A DNA stretch of 64,000 nt from Paraburkholderia saeva (GCF_907164555.1 NZ_CAJQZC010000017.1:33225-97224), one strand, 5' to 3'; shown: positions 34,625 to 43,511, counted from the first letter of the stretch. The notes: generated from the letters alone by a model not told the origin. Program-made: numbers and translations.

Positions 34625-35716
34625 ATGAGCAATCTTCGTATCAGCGGGCTGCACAAGTCCTTCGGTAATCACACCGTGCTGCACGGCATCGACCTTTCCG
34701 TCGAGCGCGGCACGCTGCTGGCGCTGCTGGGCCCGTCCGGCAGCGGCAAGACCACGCTGCTGCGCGTGCTGTGCGGTTTCGAGCGGGCGGATAGCGGCAC
34801 GGTCGAAATCGACGGCCGCCAGGTGGCGGGCGACAACCTGCATCTGCCGTCCGAGCAGCGACGCATCGGCTATGTGCCACAGGAAGGCGCGCTGTTTCCG
34901 CATCTTTCGGTGGCCGACAACATCGTGTTCGGCCTGCCGCGCGGACAGCGTCGCGCGCAGCATCGCGTCGCCGAGCTGCTGGAACTCGTGGGCCTCGCGC
35001 CCGATTACGCGAGCCGCGCGCCGCAGCAGCTTTCCGGTGGACAGCAGCAGCGTGTCGCACTGGCCCGCGCGCTCGCGCCTTCGCCGACGCTCGTGATGCT
35101 CGACGAACCGTTCTCGTCGCTCGATGCCGCGCTGCGGCTCGAAACGCGCCAGGCAGTGGCGGATGCGCTCGCCGCCGCGGGCGCGACAGCAGTACTCGTC
35201 ACGCACGACCAGTCGGAAGCGCTTTCGCTCGGGCGCGAAGTCGCCGTGCTGTGGAACGGCAAACTGATCCAGACCGCGACGCCCGAGACGCTCTACCGGC
35301 GACCGGTCTCGCGCGAACTCGCTTCGTTTATCGGCGAGGCGGTGCTGCTGCCGGGCATCGCGTCGCGCGATATCGCCCGGTGCGCGCTCGGCGAACTGAA
35401 GCTGTCGGCGCCCCTCGCCGACGGTCCAATCGATGTCATGGTGCGACCCGAACAGATTCACGTGCTGCACGCCCACGAGCTGCCGCGCGACGGCGCGCCG
35501 ACGTTCGGTGCGGTCGTGCGCGAAGTGACGTTCAACGGCCAGGACGCAAGCGTCGTGCTGCACCTGCAGGACGATGACGCAGCACGCGCGAACGGCGCGG
35601 CGCCACTGAATGGCATGACAATTCGCGCCCGCGTTCCCGGTCATCGAAGCCCGCGTCCAGGCGAGCGCGTACGACTCGCGGTCGACGGCGAAGTGACCGG
35701 CTACGCGCGCGCCTGA
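34625..35716 (+). CDS. fbpC: Ferric iron ABC transporter ATP-binding protein (FbpC type)
   Basis: This 363-residue ATPase has Walker A LLGPSGSGKTTLLRV, Q-loop VPQEGALFPHLSV, signature LSGGQQQRVALARAL, Walker B LVMLDEPFSSLD and switch VLVTHDQSEAL, followed by a TOBE-type C-terminal domain from about residue 270. It closes the apparent iron operon that starts with the OprB porin. Its last 16 bases overlap the end of the convergent LysR gene. Confidence 0.92.
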   Translation: MSNLRISGLHKSFGNHTVLHGIDLSVERGTLLALLGPSGSGKTTLLRVLCGFERADSGTVEIDGRQVAGDNLHLPSEQRRIGYVPQEGALFPHLSVADNIVFGLPRGQRRAQHRVAELLELVGLAPDYASRAPQQLSGGQQQRVALARALAPSPTLVMLDEPFSSLDAALRLETRQAVADALAAAGATAVLVTHDQSEALSLGREVAVLWNGKLIQTATPETLYRRPVSRELASFIGEAVLLPGIASRDIARCALGELKLSAPLADGPIDVMVRPEQIHVLHAHELPRDGAPTFGAVVREVTFNGQDASVVLHLQDDDAARANGAAPLNGMTIRARVPGHRSPRPGERVRLAVDGEVTGYARA

Positions 35717-36573
35717 CCGCGCACCGACAGATCCTGCATCATCTGCGCCGCGAGATAGTCGCAGGTCGGGCGGTCCGACTTCGCGCTGCGGGCAACGACG
35801 ATCTCCAGCGGCTCGATGTCCGGCAGGCCCTGCGCCTCGCCATAAATGGCAAGCCTCGACGGCACACTGCAGCGCGCGAGCGCGACGACGGCAAGTCCCG
35901 CATCGACGGTTGCCACAAGCCCCAGCAGACTCGCACTGCTATACGCGGCGCGATACCTGATGCCCGCGCCGTTGAGCGCCGCGAGTGTATGCGCCCGTGC
36001 CACGCAGCCATGCTCGTACAACCCGACGGGTAGCGGTGAAGTTGCGAGCACCGAGGTGTCGTCGGGCGCGCCGACCCACACCATGTCCTCCCGGCGCACC
36101 AGGTCGCCGCGCAATTTGCGGTCGCGCGTGACGAACGCGAGGTCGATCTTGTTGTCGGCCAGCATCGGCGCGAGCGCCGTGCTCTGCGCGCAGACGATTT
36201 CGATCTCGACGCGCGGATACAGGTTCGAAAAGCGCCGCAACACCGGCGAAAGCAGCGACGACACGTAATCGTCCGGTGCGCCGAGCACGACGCGCCCGCT
36301 CACATCGGGCCGCGCGATCGCCGACCACGCCTCCTCATGCAGATCGAGCATTCGCCGCGCGTATTCGAGCAGCGTGTTGCCCGGCCGTGTCAGCGCCAGG
36401 TTGCGCGTGTCGCGCGTGAAGAGCGTCGTGCCGAGCATGCGCTCCAGCCGCTTGATCTGCATGCTGACGGCCGCCTGCGACCGGTGCACCGTCACCGACG
36501 CCTTCGTGAAACTGCCCGCCTCCACCACCGCGACGAACGTGCGCAACAGATCGACATCGAATTCAGGGTGCAT
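35701..36573 (-). CDS. LysR-family transcriptional regulator
   Basis: This 290-residue regulator has an N-terminal winged helix (DLLRTFVAVVEAGSFTKASV, then RSQAAVSMQIKRLERMLGTTL) and a LysR substrate-binding domain from about residue 90. It diverges from an EamA-type exporter gene with 105 bases between starts, the classical arrangement for a LysR protein controlling its neighbour. Its 3' end overlaps fbpC. The inducer is unknown; amino-acid-like compounds are common for such exporter pairs. Confidence 0.9.
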   Translation of the reverse strand: MHPEFDVDLLRTFVAVVEAGSFTKASVTVHRSQAAVSMQIKRLERMLGTTLFTRDTRNLALTRPGNTLLEYARRMLDLHEEAWSAIARPDVSGRVVLGAPDDYVSSLLSPVLRRFSNLYPRVEIEIVCAQSTALAPMLADNKIDLAFVTRDRKLRGDLVRREDMVWVGAPDDTSVLATSPLPVGLYEHGCVARAHTLAALNGAGIRYRAAYSSASLLGLVATVDAGLAVVALARCSVPSRLAIYGEAQGLPDIEPLEIVVARSAKSDRPTCDYLAAQMMQDLSVRGQARA

Positions 36574-36678
36574 GATTCATCAATTTATTTTATGGAATTT
36601 CTCAATTTTATTCGTTTGTAAGCGATCGGCAAGTCATCGATACTCGATACGTGAATGCTTGTCAGGGAGCCCGTTTTC

Positions 36679-37602
36679 ATGAACATCACCGAACGTCAGC
36701 AAGGCGCTGTCACGCTGGCCGCAGGCGGACTGCTGATGGGCACCATCGGAATTTTTGTCGAAGAGGCGCGGCTCGGCGCGCTCACGCTGGTGTTTTTCCG
36801 CTGCCTCTTCGGCTTTCTCGCGCTCTTTGCGTACTGCGCCTGGAAAGGCTTCTTCGCGCGCCGGTTTTTCACGCGCCGCACGGTGACGCTCGCGGTCATT
36901 TCGGGCGTGCTGATGGTCACGCAGTGGGTCGGTTTCTTCGATGCGATTCATCGCACGAGCATCGCCGTGGCTACTGTCGTCTTTCATGTGCAGCCATTCT
37001 GGGTCGTGCTGATCGGCGCCGCGCTCTTTAACGAGCGGCTCGGCATCGACCGCCTTGGCTGGATCGCCACGGCGTTCGTCGGGCTTGTCCTCGCTTCGGG
37101 CGTGATCGCAAGCGGAAACGTGCAGGGACATGCGAGCTATCTGATCGGCATCGGCGAGGCGCTCGCCGGCTCGGTGCTCTATGCAAGCGTCACGCTGATC
37201 GCGAAGAGCCTCGGCGACATGCGTCCGCATCTGTTGACGCTCGCGCAATGTTTCGTTGGCGTCGTGTGTCTGCCTGTCATTGCACCGTTTGTCGCGCCGT
37301 TTGCGTCGGTGCATCTTTCACCGCAGCAATGGTTCTGGGTGGTCGGCATGGGCGTGCTGCACACCGGCCTCTCGTACGTGCTGATCTACGGCGCACTGCC
37401 GAAGCTCACGACGCCCGTCATCGCCGTACTGCTGTTCGTCTATCCGCTCACGGCAATCGCCGTCGACGCACTTGTCTACGGCCGCGCGCTCTCGTCGCTG
37501 CAGCTCGCCGGCATGGCGCTGATCGTCGCTGCGAGCCTTGGCGTGAACCTCGGCTGGCCGCTGCTTTCGGTCGTGCTGCCCGGCGTGCGCAGGCGCGCCT
37601 GA
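36679..37602 (+). CDS. EamA/DMT-family transporter (RhaT-like exporter)
   Basis: This 307-residue protein has ten membrane segments in two EamA repeats (about residues 12-140 and 155-295). Repeat hallmarks are FFRCLFGFLALF in the first and LSYVLIYGALPKL, then VIAVLLFVYPLTAIAVD in the second. The family exports amino acids and other metabolites. The ATG at 36679 has GGGAG nine bases upstream; an ATG eight codons earlier is less likely. The divergent LysR gene is its probable regulator. Confidence 0.88.
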   Translation: MNITERQQGAVTLAAGGLLMGTIGIFVEEARLGALTLVFFRCLFGFLALFAYCAWKGFFARRFFTRRTVTLAVISGVLMVTQWVGFFDAIHRTSIAVATVVFHVQPFWVVLIGAALFNERLGIDRLGWIATAFVGLVLASGVIASGNVQGHASYLIGIGEALAGSVLYASVTLIAKSLGDMRPHLLTLAQCFVGVVCLPVIAPFVAPFASVHLSPQQWFWVVGMGVLHTGLSYVLIYGALPKLTTPVIAVLLFVYPLTAIAVDALVYGRALSSLQLAGMALIVAASLGVNLGWPLLSVVLPGVRRRA

Positions 37603-37635
37603 CGTCACGCCGGCATAGGTAAGCGAAGACGGATG

Positions 37636-37679
37636 TAAAAAGGCGCGGACGCTATTCAGGCGCCCGCGACGCTTTTTAC
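37636..37679. terminator. Bidirectional terminator between the exporter and yoeB
   Basis: A GC-rich hairpin (GGCGC near 37642 with GCGCC near 37660) is flanked by an A-run on the left (37637-37641) and a T-run on the right (37673-37677). It lies between two convergent genes, so it can serve both strands. The yoeB stop codon lies inside the T-run. Confidence 0.65.
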
Positions 37680-37978
37680 TCGTAGTGAAAACCGCACGCG
37701 ATCACGTAAATCAAGCCATCTTCCGGCAGATACACAAGACGGTCGGCCCGCGTGATACGCCTTGACCAGAAGCCCGAAAGATTGCCCACCAGCGGCTCGG
37801 GCTTGCCGGTGCCCCTGAACGGATCGCGCCGACATTCCTCCAGCAGCGCGTTGATATTACGCAGGACTTTCGGGTCCGTCTGCTGCCAGTGCAAATAGTC
37901 TTCCCACGCTTCGTCGGTGAAGGCGAACGCGGCATCAGCCCTTGCGGCCTCTTTGTTTCGGCTCTTCTGATTGATCAT
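37676..37978 (-). CDS. yoeB: YoeB-family mRNA interferase toxin
   Basis: This 100-residue protein matches YoeB along its length from about residue 18: DEAWEDYLHWQQTDPKVLRN, then INALLEECRRDPFRGTGKPE and LSGFWSRRITRADRLVY, ending in FHYE. YoeB cleaves mRNA at the ribosomal A site. Compared with the roughly 84-residue E. coli protein there is an N-terminal extension of about 16 polar residues. The gene overlaps the end of yefM by 44 bases, more than the usual few bases, so the true start may be an alternative codon further in. It forms a toxin-antitoxin operon with yefM. Confidence 0.93.
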   Translation of the reverse strand: MINQKSRNKEAARADAAFAFTDEAWEDYLHWQQTDPKVLRNINALLEECRRDPFRGTGKPEPLVGNLSGFWSRRITRADRLVYLPEDGLIYVIACGFHYE

Positions 37979-38228
37979 GTGTCAGCAGGTTGCGTCGAAC
38001 CGCCTTGCCGGCCTTCACCTGGGCAATGGAACGCGCAAGCCGTTCGGCGTTTTTCGGAGAGCTCAACAGATACAGCGTTTCCTGCATCGAATTGAAATCA
38101 TCGAGCGACACCATCACAACATGCTCGCCGCTTTGCCGCGTGATCATCATCGGCGTGTGGTCGCGGCACACGTCATCCATCGCCTGCTTGAAGCCGGCTC
38201 GCGCCTCGCTATAAGTTAGTACGTTCAT
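37935..38228 (-). CDS. yefM: YefM-family antitoxin
   Basis: This 97-residue protein begins NVLTYSEARAGFKQAMDDVC and has the Phd/YefM DNA-binding N-terminus with PMMITRQSGEHVVMVSLDDF, then SMQETLYLLSSPKNAERL. The disordered C-terminus would neutralise YoeB. Phd/YefM proteins repress their own operon. The start at 38228 matches the family N-terminus; a longer in-frame extension to 38300 has no family resemblance. The C-terminus is longer than usual because of the 44-base overlap with yoeB. Confidence 0.93.
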   Translation of the reverse strand: MNVLTYSEARAGFKQAMDDVCRDHTPMMITRQSGEHVVMVSLDDFNSMQETLYLLSSPKNAERLARSIAQVKAGKAVRRNLLTHDQSEEPKQRGRKG

Positions 38229-38376
38229 TTTCAGATTCCCGACCTGAGTGGTTTCGCTCCGGTCGCTCCTGTCAGATTGGGTTGGCAGCGCTGCTTTCAC
38301 GGGCCTCCCTCATGCAAAATCCAGGGAAAACATGAGAAAACGTCGAGGACAGGACAGCTATCCATCGGCTGAACCA

Positions 38377-38396
38377 TTGTACAGATAGCGGTACAA
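38377..38396. promoter_or_regulatory. Candidate YefM operator
   Basis: TTGTAC (38377-38382) and GTACAA (38391-38396) form an inverted repeat. The left arm contains TGTACA, the core sequence reported for YefM operators. It lies about 150 bases before the yefM start, so the promoter would have a long leader. Confidence 0.45.
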
Positions 38397-38405
38397 CAAA
38401 ACAAT

Positions 38406-38464
38406 CCGCCGCCAGTGCCACGTCTGCCTGCAACCTTGAGGCAGATCATGACATCTGGCGGCGG
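38406..38464 (-). terminator. Nested hairpin, likely terminator of the MFS gene
   Basis: Outer arms CCGCCGCCAG (38406-38415) and CTGGCGGCGG (38455-38464) are perfect complements. Inside, TCTGCCT (38423-38429) and AGGCAGA (38439-38445) pair around a nine-base loop. Read on the minus strand, the stem follows the MFS stop codon by about 75 bases and is succeeded by the T-rich ATTGTTTTGTTG, consistent with intrinsic termination. Confidence 0.55.
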
Positions 38465-38540
38465 CAGGCCGACAGTCGGCCAGATGGCCATGTCTGTGTG
38501 AACGTGCGGCCCGGCGCATCATGTCCGCGCCGTCATCCGG

Positions 38541-39839
38541 TCATTGCGGCAGCACGTCTCCCCGGGTTTCCGGTGCGAACGGAATGATGAACAGGCCGAT
38601 CACAAAAGCAACCGCCGTGATCGCAACCGGCACGCCGAGCGTGTGCATGTTCAGCACCGCGGCGCCGAGCAGGAAGTTCACGCCGGCGCCCACGAACCGT
38701 CCGAACGACGTGCAGAACGCGAACGCCGTCGCCCGAACACGGGTTTCGAACTGCTCCGGCAGCCACAGGCTGAACAGCGCGAAATTGCCGCCGAAGAAAC
38801 CGAGCACCACGAGCCACGCAATGAACGGCGCGAGGCCGTTCGGCAGATAGAACGCCCAGCCGAATGCGCCCACGATCGACACCGCCATGCCGGCGAAGTA
38901 GACCGCGAGCGTCTTCTTGCGGCCGATGCGCTCAGCGAGCGGCGGCAGGCAGAGACAGCCGATGATCGTCGCGATCGAAAGCAGCCCGGTTGCGATCGAC
39001 GCCATCTTGATCGCCTCGGGTTTTGCCATGCCGGCCTTCGTCGCGAGCTGGATGACCGCTGACGGCTCGTACACAGCACCCGCCCACAGCCCGATGATCG
39101 CGATGGTCAGCAGCGCGCACATGACCCACGTGCGGCGACGGTAAGCCGGCCCGAGAATCTCCCGCAGCGGTTTGCTGTGCACGGTGCGCGCTTCGGCCTT
39201 CTTCCACTTCTCCGGTTCCTTCACCTGCAGCAGGATCAGGATCGCGCACACCACCGGCACCGCGCCCGTCAGGAACATCGCGCGCCAGCCGTAATGCACG
39301 CCGATCGTGTAATTCAGCGCGGCGGCAAGAAAGAAGCCCGCGTAGTAACCGGTCTGCAGATATCCCGCGCCCATCTTGCGACGGTCTTCCGGCCACGCTT
39401 CGGCAACGTAGGTCCCGGCCAGTGCCCATTCACCGCCAATCCCGACGCCGGCAATGAAGCGATAGATGCCGAGTTCCCACACGTTGTGCGCGGTCGCCGA
39501 AAGCCCCGTGAAAATTGCGAACGTGAAGATCGTGCCGGCCAGCACCTTCGTGCGGCCGAAGCGGTCCGCGAGCGGCCCCCAGATGAACGACAGCCCCCAG
39601 CCGACGAGAAACAGCGCAAACAGGATCGAGCCCGCGAGGCCGACGTTAGCGGGCGTCGCGGCATACCCGGAGTTCGGCAGCAGTTCGGTGAGCGCGGGCG
39701 TGAGGACAAGCGCGTAGATGAACGAGTCCATCCCGTCGAGTGTCCAGCCAGCCCACGCGCCCCAGAAACCTGCGATCTGCGAGCGGTTAAGTGGCGTGCG
39801 ATGCCGCGCGGCAGTCGCGCGGTCCGTCAGTGAATTCAT
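38541..39839 (-). CDS. MFS transporter (metabolite:H+ symporter type)
   Basis: This 432-residue protein has 12 predicted membrane segments with the MFS loop-2/3 motif GPLADRFGRTKVLAG and the central-loop partner LAERIGRKKTLAV. The opening AGFWGAWAGWTLDGMDSFIY resembles sialate/aromatic-acid/carboxylate symporters. GGAGG lies six bases before the second of two tandem ATGs (39839), which I prefer. It diverges from a GntR regulator and the malonate decarboxylase operon. No MdcF-, MdcLM- or MadLM-type carrier is visible, so this may be the malonate importer; that is an inference from position. Confidence 0.85.
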   Translation of the reverse strand: MNSLTDRATAARHRTPLNRSQIAGFWGAWAGWTLDGMDSFIYALVLTPALTELLPNSGYAATPANVGLAGSILFALFLVGWGLSFIWGPLADRFGRTKVLAGTIFTFAIFTGLSATAHNVWELGIYRFIAGVGIGGEWALAGTYVAEAWPEDRRKMGAGYLQTGYYAGFFLAAALNYTIGVHYGWRAMFLTGAVPVVCAILILLQVKEPEKWKKAEARTVHSKPLREILGPAYRRRTWVMCALLTIAIIGLWAGAVYEPSAVIQLATKAGMAKPEAIKMASIATGLLSIATIIGCLCLPPLAERIGRKKTLAVYFAGMAVSIVGAFGWAFYLPNGLAPFIAWLVVLGFFGGNFALFSLWLPEQFETRVRATAFAFCTSFGRFVGAGVNFLLGAAVLNMHTLGVPVAITAVAFVIGLFIIPFAPETRGDVLPQ

Positions 39840-40056
39840 CATGCTCCTCCGGTGATACGGTTGGAATACGTGCTTCTGAACGACCGTGCAGCCTGTCCGT
39901 CCGACGGGAAGCCGGGCGATCCTGCCGCCATGATGCGCGGATGTCCGGCTACCCTTCACTCACCTGCGATACCGTCGCACGGCGCGTGGCCGGTGCAGCG
40001 GGATGCCGGTGAAGCGGCCCAGACCCGGGTTTCTCCTGCTGGAGATTGCATCATTT

Positions 40057-40069
40057 CATATATAATATG
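40057..40069. promoter_or_regulatory. Promoter/operator of the GntR-mdc operon
   Basis: CATATATAATATG is an imperfect palindrome (CATAT/ATATG arms) that contains a consensus -10 TATAAT at 40061-40066, seven bases before the GntR start codon. This position implies a very short leader and suggests autorepression by the adjacent FCD-type GntR protein. Confidence 0.5.
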
Positions 40070-40076
40070 TGATCCT

Positions 40077-40841
40077 ATGAGCGAAGCAACGAGTGGTTTT
40101 CCCTTACACGACGGCAAGCAGGCCTCTCTTCTTCCAGAGGCCGCAGTGCCGCGGGCCAGCACGTCCCACGTCATTGCGGACGCGCTGCGCGCGGCGATTG
40201 TGGAAGGCACGCTGGCGCCAGGTGCGCCGCTGCGGCAGGACGCGATCGCCCGGCATTTCTCGGTGAGCGCAATTCCTGTGCGCGAGGCGCTTCGTCAGCT
40301 GGAAAGCGAGGGCTGGGCCCGGGTCGAGATGCACAAGGGCGCGACGGTCGCGCCACTCTCGGCGGCCGAGGCGCGAGAAATTTACGAAATCCGCTCGGCG
40401 CTTGAAAGTCTTGCAATCGGGCTCGCCATTCCGCTTCACACGGCGGCGAGCCTGCGCGAATGCGAGAGACTCTGCAAAATGGCCGAGCAGGAACCCGATT
40501 CGACGCTTTACGCGGCCCGCAACCGCGCGTTCCATATGAGCCTCTACACACCCGCCGGGCGCCCGCAACTGGAAGAGCTGATGGCCACGCTGCACCGGCG
40601 CGGCGAGCGGTATCTGCGGCTCAAACTGGGTTTGCCGAACTACAAGGGCGAATCCGACCAGGAACACATCGCCCTGCTCGACGCCGTGCGCCGGCATGAC
40701 ATCGCACAGGCGCAGTCGCTTGTCGTGAGCCATCTGCTTGGCACGGGCGATCTGCTTTATCGCTTCATCACCGCGCGCGTCGAGGCCGATGCCGCGCAAC
40801 CGAAAACCCGCCGGCCGCGTACGTCCCGCAAGCCGACCTGA
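40077..40841 (+). CDS. GntR/FadR-subfamily regulator (FCD domain), likely of malonate genes
   Basis: This 254-residue protein has a GntR winged helix (about residues 25-90; VIADALRAAIVEGTLAPGAP, then HFSVSAIPVREALRQLESEG) and an all-helical FCD ligand domain (AAEAREIYEIRSALESLAIG, NRAFHMSLYTPAGRPQLEEL). The ATG at 40077 is chosen since the upstream in-frame extension overlaps the promoter and is not protein-like. It precedes mdcA by 20 bases in the same operon. Malonate is a plausible ligand by analogy with MatR-type FCD regulators, although many mdc operons use a LysR-type regulator instead. Confidence 0.85.
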   Translation: MSEATSGFPLHDGKQASLLPEAAVPRASTSHVIADALRAAIVEGTLAPGAPLRQDAIARHFSVSAIPVREALRQLESEGWARVEMHKGATVAPLSAAEAREIYEIRSALESLAIGLAIPLHTAASLRECERLCKMAEQEPDSTLYAARNRAFHMSLYTPAGRPQLEELMATLHRRGERYLRLKLGLPNYKGESDQEHIALLDAVRRHDIAQAQSLVVSHLLGTGDLLYRFITARVEADAAQPKTRRPRTSRKPT

Positions 40842-40861
40842 ACCGGGAGTTGAATCCGTCG

Positions 40862-42550
40862 ATGAATCCGCAAGCCCCCACGCCAACCGCTTCATCCTCG
40901 TCATCTCCCGCGTCCGCCGCCCGCTCGTGGACCACGCGTCGCGACGAAAAAAACCGGCGTCTCGCCGCCGTCGCGCCGTTGCTGAAAGACGGCATCCTGC
41001 CCGGCGAACGCATCGTCGAAGCGCTGGAAACGCTGATCTGTCCGGGCGACCGCGTCGCGCTCGAAGGCGATAACCAGAAGCAGGCCGATTTCCTGTCGCG
41101 CTCGCTCGCCAAGGTCGATTCAGAGAAAGTGCACGACGTGCATCTGCTGATCTCGACGATCAGCCGTCCCGAGCATCTGACGCTGTTCGAAAAGGGCATC
41201 GCCCACAAGGTCGATTTCTCGTTCGCCGGCCCGCAGAGCCTGCGCGTCGCGCAACTGCTGGAAGACGGGCAGCTGGAGATCGGCGCGATCTATACGTACG
41301 TCGAACTGTATGCGCGCATGTTCGTCGACCTGACGCCGCACGTTGCATTGCTGTGCGCGGAAAAGGCCGACCGTCACGGCAATCTGTACACCGGTCCGAA
41401 TACCGAAGACACCCCAACCATCGCCGAAGCTGCCGCGTTCCGCCACGGCATCGTGATCGTGCAGGTGAACGAGATCGTCGACGAACTGCCGCGCGTCGAT
41501 ATTCCGGGCTCGTGGGTGGATGTCGTCGTCGAGGCCGACCGGCCATTCGCCGTCGAGCCGCTCTTCACACGCGATCCACGTCATATCGGCGACCTGCAGG
41601 TGCTGACCGCGATGATGGTGATTCGCGGCATCTACGAGCCGTACGGCATCGCGGCGCTCAATCACGGCATCGGGTTCGACACCGCCGCGATCGAGCTGCT
41701 GCTGCCCACGTACGGCGAGTCGCTCGGCCTGAAGGGCAAGATCTGCCGCAACTGGACGCTCAATCCGCATCCCACGCTGATTCCCGCGATCGAGTCGGGC
41801 TGGGTCGAAAGCGTGCATTGCTTCGGCAGCGAAGTCGGCATGGAACGGTATATCGAGGCGCGGCCCGACGTGTTTTTCACGGGCAGCGACGGCAGCCTGC
41901 GCTCGAACCGCGTGCTGTGCCAGCTGGCCGGACAATATGGCGTCGACCTCTTTGTCGGCTCGACGCTGCAGATCGACGCCGACGCGAATTCGTCGACGGT
42001 CACACGTGGCCGGCTTGCCGGCTTCGGCGGTGCGCCGAACATGGGCCACGATCCGCGCGGCCGGCGTCATTCGAGCGAAGCGTGGCTCAAGCTGCTGAAA
42101 GACGAAGGGCCGGTTTCGCGCGGCCGCAAGCTTGTCGTGCAGCTTGCCGAGACGTACAAGAAAGGCGGCGAACCGACTTTCGTCGATGAACTCGATGCCA
42201 TTGCGGTCGGCAAGAAAAGCGGCATGGCGGTCGCGCCCGTGATGATTTACGGCGACGACGTGAGTCATGTCGTCACCGAGGAAGGCATCGCGCATCTGCA
42301 CAAGGCCGAAGGCATCGACGAACGGCGCGCGGCGCTTGCCGCCGTGGCCGGCGTGACGCCCATCGGTCTGCGCGCGAAACCGGAGAAAACCGCGGAACTG
42401 CGCCGGCGTGGCATCGTCGCGTATCCGGAAGACCTCGGCATCCGGCGCGGCGAAGCGAAGCGCTCGCTGCTCGCCGCGCGCAGCATCGACGATCTCGTTG
42501 CGTGGTCGGGCGGCCTGTACGCGCCGCCCGCACGTTTCAGAAGCTGGTGA
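40862..42550 (+). CDS. mdcA: Malonate decarboxylase alpha subunit (acetyl-S-ACP:malonate ACP transferase)
   Basis: This 562-residue subunit exchanges malonate for acetate on the acyl-carrier subunit, the first step of biotin-independent malonate decarboxylation. Recognisable stretches are LICPGDRVALEGDNQKQADF, VDLTPHVALLCAEKADRHGN, NHGIGFDTAAIELLLPTYGE and GAPNMGHDPRGRRHSSEAW. The ATG at 40862 is chosen; a TTG four codons earlier is an alternative. It begins the run mdcA-B-C-D-E-G-H, whose spacing of a few bases or overlaps indicates one transcript. Confidence 0.95.
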   Translation: MNPQAPTPTASSSSSPASAARSWTTRRDEKNRRLAAVAPLLKDGILPGERIVEALETLICPGDRVALEGDNQKQADFLSRSLAKVDSEKVHDVHLLISTISRPEHLTLFEKGIAHKVDFSFAGPQSLRVAQLLEDGQLEIGAIYTYVELYARMFVDLTPHVALLCAEKADRHGNLYTGPNTEDTPTIAEAAAFRHGIVIVQVNEIVDELPRVDIPGSWVDVVVEADRPFAVEPLFTRDPRHIGDLQVLTAMMVIRGIYEPYGIAALNHGIGFDTAAIELLLPTYGESLGLKGKICRNWTLNPHPTLIPAIESGWVESVHCFGSEVGMERYIEARPDVFFTGSDGSLRSNRVLCQLAGQYGVDLFVGSTLQIDADANSSTVTRGRLAGFGGAPNMGHDPRGRRHSSEAWLKLLKDEGPVSRGRKLVVQLAETYKKGGEPTFVDELDAIAVGKKSGMAVAPVMIYGDDVSHVVTEEGIAHLHKAEGIDERRAALAAVAGVTPIGLRAKPEKTAELRRRGIVAYPEDLGIRRGEAKRSLLAARSIDDLVAWSGGLYAPPARFRSW

Positions 42551-42554
42551 CGCG

Positions 42555-43511
42555 ATGGGCGCTCAAAGTTATGCCGCCCCCATCCCCGCGCGCGCGTTGC
42601 GGCGGACTTCGCCCGAAGGCGCAAGCCATGACGCATTCGCCGCCAACGCGCAGCCGCTTTCCGACGCGCAACTCGCCGCGCTCGCGGTCGCCGCGCTGAT
42701 CGACGAAGCGCAACTCACGCCGAAGCCCGCGCTCGTCGACCGGCGCGGAAGCGGCGCGCACCGCGACCTCGATCTGGCAAAGATGATGCGCTCGGCCCAC
42801 GCGCTCGAACCGACGTTCGCCGCCCTCGCACGCGTTGCGCGCGGACGTGCGCCGTCCGCGACGCTGCGCGCGGAACTGGCGCAGATCGGCCGCGCCGGCG
42901 AAATCGCGATGATGCAGGCCACCGGCGGCAGTAACGCGCATCGCGGCGCGATCTGGATTCTGGGACTGCTGGTGGCCGCAGCGGCGATGGGTGCGACGCA
43001 CGCTTCGATCTGCAGGACCGCCGCGCAGATCGCCTGCTTTCCCGACCGCTTTGCCGCGCCAGTCAGCGAGAGCAACGGCGAACGCGTCCGCCAGCGCTAT
43101 CGGGTTGGGGGTGCGCGGCGCGAAGCGCAGGATGGTTTTCCCCATGTCGTCGACGTCGGCCTGCCCGCGCTCAGGCGCGCGCGCGCTGCCGGCCTGCCGG
43201 AAGACGCCGCGCGCCTCGACACGCTGCTCGCGATCATGGCGTCGCTTGACGACACCTGTCTGCTGCATCGCGCTGGCCTCGCCGGACTCGACGCGGGCAG
43301 GCAGGGCGCGCTTCGCGTGCTCGCCTGCGGCGGCAGCGCGACGACGCAAGGGCGCGCTGCGCTCGAGACGCTCGAACGCGAATTGATGGCACTTAACGCT
43401 TCGCCTGGCGGCTCCGCCGATCTGCTCGCCGCCACCCTCTTCATCGATACGCTCATTCAACGTAACGCCAGCGGAAACCCCAGCGGGAGTGCTGCACCAT
43501 GGAACATCTGA
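42555..43511 (+). CDS. mdcB: Triphosphoribosyl-dephospho-CoA synthase
   Basis: This 318-residue CitG/MdcB-family enzyme makes 2'-(5''-triphosphoribosyl)-3'-dephospho-CoA, the prosthetic-group precursor for the MdcC carrier. Family motifs are LTPKPALVDRRGSGAHRDLD and the Gly/Asn-rich TGGSNAHRGAIWILGLL, followed by LDDTCLLHRAG. The start at 42555 is four bases after mdcA. Its 3' end overlaps mdcC by 13 bases. The C-terminus is Ser/Asn-rich where the frames overlap. Confidence 0.93.
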   Translation: MGAQSYAAPIPARALRRTSPEGASHDAFAANAQPLSDAQLAALAVAALIDEAQLTPKPALVDRRGSGAHRDLDLAKMMRSAHALEPTFAALARVARGRAPSATLRAELAQIGRAGEIAMMQATGGSNAHRGAIWILGLLVAAAAMGATHASICRTAAQIACFPDRFAAPVSESNGERVRQRYRVGGARREAQDGFPHVVDVGLPALRRARAAGLPEDAARLDTLLAIMASLDDTCLLHRAGLAGLDAGRQGALRVLACGGSATTQGRAALETLERELMALNASPGGSADLLAATLFIDTLIQRNASGNPSGSAAPWNI

